From positions 788,857 through 852,856 of the forward strand of contig NDFF03000367.1 of assembly GCA_002150815.3 (NCBI GenBank): a stretch of 64,000 bases of DNA, read 5' to 3'. The translations under genes were made by a program, and so were the position numbers. Positions within the stretch are counted from its first letter, which is position 1, and every line of letters starts with the position of its first letter. This document shows positions 13,197-25,407 of this stretch, piece after piece. The stretch is from Grammothele lineata. Lineage: Eukaryota > Basidiomycota > Agaricomycetes > Polyporales > Polyporaceae. The notes beneath the pieces are model-generated. The model worked only from the letters and a program-made list of their open reading frames with translations, was not told the DNA's origin and did no database searches.

Positions 13197-15600
13197 ATGC
13201 CTCCCTCACTGGAGATCCACCAGGCAGCAGCAAATGATATGATTTCCCCTTCCATTCCCCCACCGCCGTCTCTTGACAACACGTTCGGGGCATGGCTCAT
13301 TGGAACCTTCATCAGCATGCTGTAAGCATTGGCGTCTCTCCCTGCAGATGTCATACTATGCTCACTCGTCTAATTCTCTCGACAGTCTGGAGGGTATCAT
13401 CCTCAATCAAGCGATGATCTATTACCGCACATACACCAAGGACTCCTGGTGGCTAAAAATATGGGTCCGTGTATCCCCTAAATTTAACTCTTCAAAATGA
13501 TTCATTTGTCATTGTTTCTATAGGTCGCTACCGCTCTGTGAGCTGTCCTCAGGAAAGGCTGAGAATCGATCTCATGTTGTGGCAGGTCCCTCGAGGCATT
13601 GAACGCCATCATCACGGCACGCACAAGGTACGTTTTGTCTCTCTTAGGCGGGGCCCCATCAAACATGCCTCTGAGTACCCCCAAGCTATTACTACCTCGT
13701 CACGAACTATCTCAACCCCCTCGTACTTCTTGGACCCCCAGTCTGGTGCGTCAATGTCCGTCTATGAGCAAGATTCTCACTGACTCACGCCACTGATTGC
13801 ATGTCTAGGTCAATGAAGGTTAGTTCTTACTATGCATATCTTATTCTTCATGCCACCGCTCACAGTAATGCAAGCTATTCCCACTATTTGGGGTAAGTTG
13901 CATCAATTTCGTATGGGCAGACTCTCCTCATTGCTCATCGCCGTGTACATTGCTAGTGCCTTACCGTCGTGACTACCCAGAGGTGAGCTGATCTAACGTG
14001 TTCCCTTTGATCAAACTCCTATTCATTCGCACCATCTAGCTTCCTCGCACGTCGTGTTTGGATCCGTGAGTCACATAATTGCCAACATTGCATTCATCGT
14101 ACCCCATCTCGGATATCTATCTAGTCGGTCGATTTCGCTACAAGCCCCTTGTCTGCGTCGCGGTGAGTAACTCGCACCTCCTGTGATGAAGTTTCCCTTA
14201 CTAATCCTCAGAATGGTAGGCCCTCCTAACCCTGGCATTTTTTGGTGTGTGATACTAGTCGCTATAACTATCGAGTGTACATCTCACGTGTGCACATACA
14301 CATTAGGATGCTATCTTGGTCTGTAATTCAAGCTGAAACTATGTTCCTAGATGTCCGCTGACGGTCCCGGAGACAGCCTACACCATTCTTGTGTACGGAA
14401 TACTTACGTTCTTTCCTGTGTATGAAGACTAATCATATATGTGCTAAGTTTCACCGTCGAGAGCATCCACGGTGCACTTCAATATGCAGTGCGTACTATG
14501 ATCTCTCCCGGAGTCCATCACGCCTATTAAACTTGACTGAACATCGTCAACGCATCCGCAGTGGCTCTGCACTGTCGGCTCGTCTTTAATCATGGGGTCG
14601 GATGTGCTGCTTACGAGCGTGCTCATCTACACATTACGCACGAGCCGCAACGGCATGAAACGGTATGTGCGACGACATCCATTACGCATCCAAACTTTAG
14701 CCGACAAGCACTCGTTCCCCTGGCCTTCAGAACAAATTCGATGATCGATTTGATCATCATGTACACAGTGTCTACTGGTCGGTTCTCATGTTTCACGACC
14801 GATCGAGTCTCGTGTACGCTGAAAGGGATGTTTTCCCTCCGTTAGGGCTTCTTATATCGTCAGTCTCTGATCCGCGTTGTAATCGGTTTGGATTGCTGAT
14901 CCTAGTGAAACAGGATATTCAACGTTTTGAACATTACATTTGTGAGTGCATACAAACTAGAAGGGTTCCATAGACTCGTACTGATCTTTGGCTACTGCTA
15001 ATGAAACTCCCACACCAGAGTGCACGGTCCATTGCTAATGGAGACCTGCTTTTCACTATGACGTCCATGATACTCACTAACTGTACGTCTTCGCATACAT
15101 CCCGCAACTTCCAGTACACCGCTTATTGATAGTCAATCTGCCTTTCTGCAGTGTACACGATTACACTTGTGGTTACGTGAGTGTATTTCCCTCAGCCGTG
15201 AAGCACAATCTCAATCAGTCCTACACGCAGACTCAATTCGCGCCAGGATATCAGGGAACAATTCGCAATCAAGGGCGGCCTGAATGTCGAAGGAGGCACT
15301 GCCTTCCCAGCTATGACCGGTGCCGCTGTATCCATAGGGCTACGCATGGCCCCGTTGACATCCGGGGTACGCTAGACTCGTCACGTAGGTGCCACATATC
15401 ACAACGCTGATGCCGCCACGTCCAAGATGTCGAGCGACCTGCAGTCTGGGGACGACACAGGCGCGATCGCACTCTCCACGTTCTCGAAGGGAGATGTGTC
15501 AGATTTTGAGGGCGAGCGGATACATACAAGTGCCGCTCGCTGGGAGCCGACGTTGGCTGAAGAAGGAATGCCAAAGGACACGAAGGTGTTAACGACGTAG
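13197..15600 (+). CDS. DUF6534-family seven-helix membrane protein
   Basis: DUF6534 proteins are a large Agaricomycete family with a receptor-like helical layout and unknown function. The ATG at 13197 leads into PSLDNTFGAWLIGTFISML, the usual first helix. After splicing the order is LNQAMIYYRTYTKDSWWLK, LEALNAIITART, YYYLVTNYLNPLVLLG, WSMKLFPLFG, LTVVTTQ, FLARRVWI, GRFRYKPLVCVA, DVLLTSVLIYTLRTSRNGMK, NSMIDLIIMYTVSTGLL, IFNVLNITF, LYTITLVVTLNSR, then a Ser/Asp-rich tail ending DTKVLTT. Exons are very small: 13809-13818 (10 nt), 13875-13892 (18 nt), 13957-13982 (26 nt) and 14040-14065 (26 nt). The segment 14210-14400 (around helix five) could not be spliced with certainty. An in-frame TAG near 15370 must be removed by an intron I could not place cleanly. 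It otherwise looks intact. Confidence 0.8.
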
Positions 15601-15957
15601 CAGTTCCGTTTCAGAGAACGTGTATAGACTTCACGATTATCTCTTGTTTCTTTTTCCCAACGCAGTGATGGATGACGTTGAGTATCTGCGCGAACTAGCT
15701 TGAAGGCTTTGTGCAGGGTGAGGCCTTGAGGCCCGACATACTAGGTCGACCGCCGAGGAGTTTGATGCGAGTCGGCCGGATAATGCCGTCTTAGGTGACG
15801 TCTTACCCATGACGTCATGAATCGATCCTCAGCTTATCTGGGAGCGAGCATTGCGCGTATGAGTACAGTATCTATTGCATTAAACTACATCGCGGGACGC
15901 GAGGATGGTACAGAGCATGCTAATATTGCATTACAACTTCTCCAGGCCGTGCCCCTT
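15601..15957. other. Convergent 3' spacer
   Basis: This is the 357-base gap between the stops of the convergent DUF6534 and GAPDH genes. It should contain both 3' untranslated regions and polyadenylation signals. No separate gene or clear repeat was seen. Confidence 0.5.
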
Positions 15958-17351
<1,394 letters not shown>

Positions 17352-17418
17352 GATCTGAGGAGTGGGAGGATGAGTGAGTTGGAGGAGGGGATGAGGCGCA
17401 GAAAGGAGGATGGGGCGA

Positions 17419-17424
17419 TATATA
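17419..17424 (-). promoter_or_regulatory. TATA box of the GAPDH gene
   Basis: On the minus strand TATATA lies about 68 bases upstream of the GAPDH ATG. It is followed by a pyrimidine-rich leader (CCTCCTTTCTGC and CCTCCTCCAACTC). This is the classic arrangement of strong fungal glycolytic promoters. The call rests on sequence and position only. Confidence 0.7.
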
Positions 17425-17429
17425 AGGAC

Positions 17430-19185
17430 AGCGGGGCGTTATCTCAGACGGATCGGGGCAAGCGCGCGGCTGCGATTGGGCAGATGGGGCGATGGCTGGC
17501 CATGGCCTCGCGCGGTCTCCTCCTCCTCCTTCGACGACCTTCGGCGCGCCCCTCGGAGACGCGACCACAGGCGACGCCGTCGGCTCTCAGGGGCATCCGC
17601 GCCCTGTAAGACCTTACAACGCATCCATATGCTCGCACGCGGCTCCGTGCCCCGCGCGTGGACCTTGACAGTCGGCCGAGGCCACTCGCGCTCATTCTGC
17701 GCCAGCTCCATCGCTCTCTCTGACCAAGCATTAACCAAGCATATTCTGCTCCGACCCGAGGCTACATTCGTCCGACAAAGCGATGGCTCACCGCTCGCTC
17801 AGCGCGCGTCAGACGCGTTGCGCTGCTCAGCAAGCCAGAAACGTGCGATATATGACTCGTCTGGTGCGATCGTCAGACGCATACGTACGACGGGAACCCT
17901 TGCGATTACCCCTCGCTCGGATTGGACGCGTCCGAGAGCGGTCTGGCGGCGACAACGACCGCGTCATCCGTAGACATCGCCTCAACGAATTCTCGCCCCG
18001 TTCTCCCCAACCATCATCCATCGATCTCCCACTTGGCCCACTACGAATTGTCCCCTGGAACGCCCACTGCGGTCAACCCACACCCGGTCTCGACGTCTGC
18101 TTTCGCGAACCCCCGCCGCGCCTTAGCCAAGCTTCCAAGGCCACACAAGCTGGCAACCTTGCGCCGTCGTGATTCCCTCATACTCTGGCTCTCCTCGACG
18201 ACGCTCGTGCGGCCAAGTGCAGCTCATAACGTCATTACTGCAGCGCGCGTCGCCGTTCAGTACATACGAACATGCGGATTGATGTCCGATTTGCCACTCC
18301 TCAAACCCATTACTCATGTAACATTTTCTTCATACTAACGGAGGCGCAGCCTTATTCTCTTCGTGCTGTCTAGAGTCTGTAGCATGTAGACACTAGAACA
18401 TACCAATGTCAAGTACGGCATGCTGCAGGGCCTAGACGCGTGCTAGATCGCACCCTCGCCTGTGTCTCCTATCTTTGTCCCCGCCTCGACTCGCGAGCAT
18501 CTCCATTGTTCTGGACCGGCCTCCCCTGGCCTTTGTCTCAATTCCATCCGCTCACCTCGTCACTCCAGGAAGTTTGCTGTAGACGTATTCTAGACTGTCG
18601 CAGTGCACTTGAGTCCAGGCAGTGAGTGTGGTGCATATATGCATCTGGAACGCCTTCTACGGACGGCGAATGTCGCGCGCTGTCTCGACTCTCTTCGTCC
18701 TTGCCATCCAGTGATGTTGCTGCGCGCAGTCGTAATGCTTGCACGGATACATCTCTCTCCCATTGCCATAATTGCGGGAAAAACGGTTGGATCGGCGCAG
18801 CGCTAATCCCCCAGCGATCGGTTGGGCGCTTTAGTACACAAAGGGGCGTCCCCGACTGACTCCCAGCGGCGGGGTAAGCACGACTGTCAGTTATGTGTAT
18901 GTGGAAGCCGTTCAGCTGTGATCTTGTGAGGTGGCTGCCGCTATTATTGAACAGCAGAAGACTCGCGTGGCGAATGTGAGATTGAGTAGGGAAAAGAAGG
19001 GTGGCGGAAGAAAGTACTTTGAGTGTGTGTATACGGATATGGGCAAGACTGATAGCCTTTACGCGAGTTCAAACTCTCGTTCTGTCCGTCTCTTCATCTT
19101 GTCTCTCCTCCATCGTGACGGACTACAGGCCATGTCGCTCTCGTAACCTCCTCTCATCATCAAGGCTTCCTCAAGTTCTCAAGAC
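17430..19185. other. Intergenic region between divergent GAPDH and RasGEF genes
   Basis: About 1.75 kb lies between two divergent start codons. Overlapping open frames occur (for example 17922-18338 +), but they appear in several frames at once, as expected in GC-rich DNA, and none matches a family I know. The part next to GAPDH carries its promoter. A CT-rich run (19080-19170) precedes the RasGEF start. No other feature was seen. Confidence 0.5.
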
Positions 19186-22100
19186 ATGTCTTCCACGCAA
19201 GCTAATGACAGTCACGACAATCCCCCGGCGGGGATGGTAGATCCCGATGTCCCCGCCGCCCCCATCCCCGTCCCGACATCTCCCCCTCTGCTCCCCCGTC
19301 CTACCCTCTCTGCCTCCAGCCCTCAGTACAGATTTGTTGCTGCAGATGCTTCAGACCCCGCTGAGGCTACCGCCTTTGAGCCTCTACCCCCGGAGATCGG
19401 GAGTGCGGACATCTCTGTCGCGCGTGAGTTACTTGGTTATTCCACACTCTCCATCCTTTCTTATTCCAAACATATCTTAGCGGACGGCTCTTTTGTGGAG
19501 ACATCCTCTGGCGCAGCAGCTCGAGAGCTGAAGCGGAGGTATGATCAATATTGGGGTGTTGGCAGGGACATGCGTTCTCCCTACGTTATCACCGCGTTCG
19601 TGAACCAGCATGGGAAGCAGATGTATCGAGTGGGGTGAGTCGTATAATTCGTGGTTCTTTCGTGTTCGTTCCTAAGCGCATCTGGTGTCGCGCGACCAGA
19701 AATCGCGAGATGTCTGCACCTGGGGCTTCGGGCCAAGATGCTGAAGACCGCTCCTCGACCACACTCCCCCCACCGAACGCGAACTCATCGCACACCAAGC
19801 GACGTTCACGCATGTCTGTCCACACGTTTCTGCCGGACTCCTTATTCAAGGCCCCTCCTACTGCCCCCGCTCCCGTCCCCGACATCACGCGCTCCCCTCC
19901 TCCTGCACGGCGCTTGCGCAAGACACGCTCCATCCCGAACGGCCTCTCGAGTGCAGACTGCGCGTCCACCCAGCAGCCTCCCCAGCCCACAGGACGCCCT
20001 CATGCCCATAGTGTCTCTAGCGCGGACGCATTCGCTGCGCCTCCGTCAGCGAAGAATGCAGTGGATGTCAGCAGGATGTCGCGCGGACCGAGCGCTGATT
20101 TTTTCGCCGAAGTCATGTCATGGTCATCGATCCCGACGTCGCCGCTCGCATCGAGCTCCGCTTCTTTGCCATTCAAGTACCATCTGCCATCCTCTAGCCC
20201 TCCCAGCACGCGCGGGCGCTCCGGAGAGATCTCGCATCCGTTCGGAGTAGGCGTGTCCTTCGAGTCACCTAGTTGGCACTCTCCGACCCACCTTACCTCT
20301 CCGCCCGTTCTCCGCGAGATGCAGTCCTTCGAGTCAGGGCTGACCGCGCGCGCGGACTACCTCCCCCGCATGGCACGTATGTCGCGTTTGTCGCTTACCG
20401 GCGGCGTGTCCGACGATGACGGCCGCGCGCAAACGCCCACCACTCCGGGCGCCTCCACACCCCCCTTCGGTTCCTCCGCGTCATCGGTTACGCCGATCCC
20501 GCCTCTCCCGGAGACGCTTGGCGCGGTCCCGGTGAACCTGGCAGCTACCACGTTACATTCACGTTATTCGACGGCCCTGTTTGACGTCCTGCAGACGTAC
20601 CGCGGCTTGCCGACGCTTGACAAGATTATGGCCGCGCCGCAGGAGACGACGATCCGGCTTTCGCTCCGCGCAGAAGACAGCGTCGCTCCTCGAGACGACC
20701 CGCGGTTCGTCATCTGGGCTGAGGTCGACAGCGATCGAGACGCGTACGACGAGTTCGGTGCTTCGACCGCTACAGACCCGTCCTCTGCGCACTCGCACTC
20801 GAGCACGTCGCGTAGGAGGATGGGCAGGACGAGTACGTTTGGCTCGGGCGAGCCTCCGTATCCGTCCGCGCCTGGACCCAAGGAGACGAAGAAGATGCTT
20901 GTCGCCGCAACTATTGAGCGTTGGATCGCCCAGCTGACCAGCGAGCTCAATTACGACGAACTACTCATCTTCTTCCTCACTTACCGGACATACGTCTCTG
21001 CTGTCGACCTGGGCCATTTGCTCATCTGCCGATTCCATTGGGCGCTGGGCGAAACGCCGTCGACCCGGGACGATCTCTACAACGTGCGGAAGATCGTGCG
21101 AGTCCGGACGTTCACGGCCATTCGGTACTGGCTCCTTACTTTCTTCGACGTCGACTTTGTCCCCAATCGGGAGCTGCGTTTGCTTTTCGCCGAGTGGCTC
21201 AACTCGCTTCGCCGGGATCCGATCCTGCAGAAGCATCGGGATGCGTTGGTCAGTCATCCGCGCCTTCCTCATATAGAGTCCGCACGCTGAATTTTCCCGT
21301 AATTCTCCAGAAAATCGTTCGCCAACTTCGCAAAGTCATCCTAGATTGTAAGGATGCCCATATGCGCAAGCTCAATCGCATCGCTCGAAAGTCTGTCGAA
21401 AGGAGCAAATCGGCCGATCCCCGCCTTTCTGCCCTAACTGACTCTGCTCCCCGCCCCTCCGTCGACTCTCAGGCGCGTTCGTTCCTTGAACCTGATGATA
21501 TCGATATCGACTTTGAATTCGACGATATGACTTCTCCTCGCCGGCCAGAGTTTGGTCTCAGTACTGCCAATGCCCTCGACCTAAATATGATGCGCCAACC
21601 ACTGCACGCGGCCATGTTGCAGTACGGAAAGCGGAACACGGGAGGCAATGTGAACGCTGTGGTTCTCCAGAACAACGCCATCGCGCCTTTCCAGCACAAC
21701 GCTATCCAAAGGGTGCTCGTCAACGCCGTTGGCCGTTTGGGCAGATGGAAGCGCGTTCTCAACTCGCGTGCTTCCGTCCAGCCGACTCTCGCCGTGGGCG
21801 TCGACGTTTCCGCGTTCGATGTCGAGGCGAACGAGACCGGCGACCTCCTGATGGTCAAAGGTGGTGTTGAGCAGTACCTCCGCATGGTTGAGAGTACGAT
21901 GAATGGCGTACTTGAGCCCCCCGTGACCTCTGCTGTGGCTTCCCCTGCGGCCGCTTCAGTCTCGCTTCCTCAGTCTCCTCAGTCACCTTCCAGCATGCTG
22001 AGGGTCCCTCCTCCTGAACGGATATCAGAAGACGACGAGCCTACTGAGGAGTCTCTCCCCCCTCTGCCGACATACGAGGAGTCCGAGCCCCGCGACTCGA

Positions 22101-24284
22101 TCTCATCTTATGAATCGTCTTATGAGTCAAACGGCCCCACTTCCCAGCCCTTACAAAGTCCTCCTGCTCCCTCGATGCCAGCTAGACAACCTCACGACAT
22201 CGACATTGTCTCCATCGATGACCTCGACCTTTCCGACCTCTCGTCCGACGAGAACATAGAGGTTTCTCCGCCTCCCGGGCTCGGACTGAGAAAGCCAACA
22301 CGCAAGTTGCCCACGCGGCGCGACTTTGAGTTTGTGCGCCAGTCCATGTCTAGCGTGTCCTCTATGGGCATCCAGTCGCGCGAGTCGATGCTCTCTCAAG
22401 GCTCTTCCGTGATGTCTTCCGAGGCCGAGCAGGACGGCGATGGCCAGGCCGAGAACGCCGCGCCGTTCCAAGCATGGCAGCTCACCGCCATGCTGGACCA
22501 GCTCAGTGACGACGAGGGGAGCGGCGACGTCGAAGCGGCGCTCCGGCGATTGGAGGGTCAGATCAACCAGGATAAGGTGCGAGAGAAGCAGAGCAAGGTC
22601 GACCAGTGGATCCAGTCCATCCAACGGCGTCCTGGGGGTCGATTCCCACGCGAGTCCGACGGCTCGCTCTCGGACGAAGATTACGGGGAGGTCGAACGCA
22701 GGCGGTTCTCTGGCAGCTCCGCGCAGGATATGTCAATAGGGGCGTCGGAAGCCTCCCCTGGATCGGAATCCCGCCGGAGCTCGGTCGTGTCTGTATTGCG
22801 GGACCCGGCTTACTCTGAGCCCGCCTCGGCCCAGTCCTCCACGTCCGCGACTTCGCCTGAACAGGTCTCAAAGGACATGTTGCAGGTAAACACCACAGAT
22901 ACAGACGCAGCCCTCTCGGATGGCGACGCATTGACGCCGCTCACGGAGGCGCGGCCGCTCGTAGAAGACGCGGTCCCGATTGAGATTCTACAAAGTCGCG
23001 TACCGTCCCGCCCGTCTACCTCCGCAGGTTCACCGACAAACGACAACTTGACGCCGCAGCCGTCTGCGGGTCTACCGCCGCCGCCTGCAATGCCTCCTGT
23101 CATGTCGTATTCACTCAGGCGACATCGGTCGTTTGTGCTGAGCTACCGCGCGGAGACGCTCATGCAACATCTGTCTATGATCGACCGGGAGTTGTTCCTG
23201 AGCATCAATTTCGAGGAGCTCATCACGCCGCATGCATTGGGCACCGTCGAGGATGCCAACGTGCTCGACTGGGCACACTTTTTGCGCGAGCGCGCACGGC
23301 TGAAGGCAGAGGGACGTGGCGGGTCCCGCACGAGCGCGCTGACTGCGGTCCGGGGGCGGTTCAACCTGCTCGCCAACTTCGTGCTGTCCGAGATCGTGCT
23401 CACGCACCCGGCCGACCGAGTTGTGGTCATCAACAAGTTCATCAGGATGGCATGGGTGCGTTATCCTTGTCTGCGTGCGCCCTGCGCCGGCGCTTGATGC
23501 GTATGATGCTGATGCTGACGGCGGGGGTCGATCAACAGAAAGCGTACGCGATGAAGAACTTCAACGCGCTCGTCGCGATCATCGCGGGTCTCCGGAGCGA
23601 GTGGGTCGCGAAGGCGCGGAGGCAGACCGTAGGCAAGCTCGGGGCGTGGGAGGCGCGCATGTTCCGCGACCTGACGGACTGGACGACAAGTGTGGGCGAC
23701 TTCAAGCACATCAGGCAGACGGTCGACTCACTCGTCGAGGCGAAATCGGGAACGCAAGAAAGCACGGTCAAGAGCGCGGATGGGCAGTCGACGACGACGC
23801 GGAGTCGTGCCGCGAGCGATAGCAAGCCACCCACGGACCCTGCATGCATTCCTTTCTTCGGTATGCAAAATATGTTTCTCATCTAACATATCGTAGATAT
23901 TGACCAGGGCTTTGTACAGGCGTCTACCTCGCGCAGCTTCACCACTACAGCTCGTTGCCGGACCTCATCGACCCTACAGCGCCCCATGAGCCTGTCGGCA
24001 TTGACCCAGAAACGAACACGTTCGAAACGCCCGCTCACCCGGAAGTGTTCTCAACCCTTGCACCACTGCCACCGTCGATGCAACTGGAGCCCCTGATCAA
24101 TGTACACAAACAGCGACTGATCTCGGGCGTGGTAAAGAGCTTGGTCGCAGGCCAGCACCTGGCGTCGAAGGTGCAGTACCCGCTCGACAAACGAATCTTC
24201 CAGAAGTGTCTCAAGCTGAGAGGTTTGGACGCGGACACGCTGGACCGCGCGCTGATGTTGTACTCTGACAAAAGAGCGATGTAG
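19186..24284 (+). CDS. Ras-family guanine nucleotide exchange factor, Lte1-like
   Basis: The protein carries a RasGEF N-terminal (REM) module and a C-terminal CDC25-type catalytic domain, so it should exchange GDP on a Ras-like GTPase. The REM region (about 20900-21330) contains IERWIAQLTSELNYDELLIF, RTYVSAVDLGHLLICRF and FDVDFVPNREL. About 600 residues of Ser/Pro/acidic, probably disordered sequence follow. The catalytic domain starts near 23115 with YRAETLMQHLSMIDRELFL and continues with VLSEIVLTHPADRVVVINKF, AMKNFNALVAIIAGL, IPFFGVYLAQLHHYSSLPDL and INVHKQRLIS. Introns interrupt at about 19636-19698, 21250-21311, 23457-23538 and 23866-23919, with a possible fifth near 19424-19480. I estimate about 1,590 residues. 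The split REM/GEF layout with a long linker recalls yeast Lte1, a mitotic-exit regulator. Assignment to Lte1 rather than another fungal RasGEF is tentative. Confidence 0.88.
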
Positions 24285-25407
24285 GCTAGCCGCCGCACGC
24301 GCAGATTGCGGACCCGGATACACAACATAGACTGGGGTATACCACGGGGTGTGTTTTTATGTAAGTAAGGAGGGTATGTATGTGCGCACGCTTGACATAT
24401 GGGGGCTGGGGAAGTATGGTAGCGTGCTTGGTTCCGCGGCGGTTCCGTGCCGCACGGAGCTGTTCCGAGAGGGGTCGATTGTGCTTTATGTTCGTGCACT
24501 GTTTTCGTTCATGCTCTATATGCGTATGTACATGTCTGCTGGCGCGGCCGGCGTAATGAATTGAATGCAGGCCGTGTTGATGTCGTCTCTGTGATCGGAG
24601 TCATCTTCTGTCAGCCTGCAAGCCGTAGGTGGGATAAGCATGCGGCTTTATGCGGGCGAAAACCCGGTCGTCGGCGATACGGCGTATTCGGGTGAGGACA
24701 AGCCAGTGAGCGAGGCAGGAAATGGCGGAATGCACGCTGCGCCGGGCATGGAGAGATTCGCGAAGAGACGAATAGCGCGGTGGCTGAGCGCTAGCGAGGT
24801 CTGCAGGTCGGCCTGCAGGCCTGCCCCTGGTTGGCCGCTGGTCTGGAGACCGACCTGCAGACCGCTCGGCACGCGGGCCTAGCTATTTGCGGGACATGTG
24901 TTTCTTGCCGCTGAAATTCCGTGCGTGCAGGCACAGCGCCTGCGTGGGCGAAGCGGGTTGGATGAGCGGGGAAGCTTGAGGGGCGGCGGGGCGGCGTCTG
25001 TTCGCACGGCTGCCGTCGGCCGACGCGACGAGGAAGACGAGGCAGACGACGAGGACGAGGGCGAGGGCGACGTCGAGGGCAGCATGGAGGTCGATATGAG
25101 GCGTGCGGTGGCTGGTGGCGTAGCTGATGCCGGCGCGGAGGCGCGGAGAGGCCGGAGCCGGGGGCGAATGGCGGGGCCGGGATTGGGCGTCCGGCGGGAC
25201 CAAGGCGAGAAATCGGGCTCCGGGGCCGGGGCCGGGGGAGGATGAGCCGGGGAGGCCGAAAGGCGGGGGTGTTCGGAGGAGGAGGTCCGAAACCAATCAG
25301 CGACGATAAATTCGTCACTCCGCTCCGGATTTTGCCGCCCTCAACTTGATCCCCTTCGTCGCTGGCCAGTCCTCCTCCGTCTCTTCGACTTCATCCACGA
25401 CCTCGCC
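24285..25407. other. Intergenic region upstream of aconitase
   Basis: About 1.1 kb, GC-rich in its second half (24900-25300), where overlapping open frames in several frames are compositional and match nothing. It contains one perfect inverted repeat listed separately. The last 100 bases before 25408 are pyrimidine-rich, as in other promoters of this window. Confidence 0.5.
24798..24863. repeat. Perfect 14-bp inverted repeat (hairpin)
   Basis: GGTCTGCAGGTCGG at 24798-24811 is the exact reverse complement of CCGACCTGCAGACC at 24850-24863, with a 38-base loop that itself contains further CTGCAGG-type words. It lies between the RasGEF stop and the aconitase start. It could be a foldback structure, a tandem binding site for a dimeric regulator or chance. 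Confidence 0.6.
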
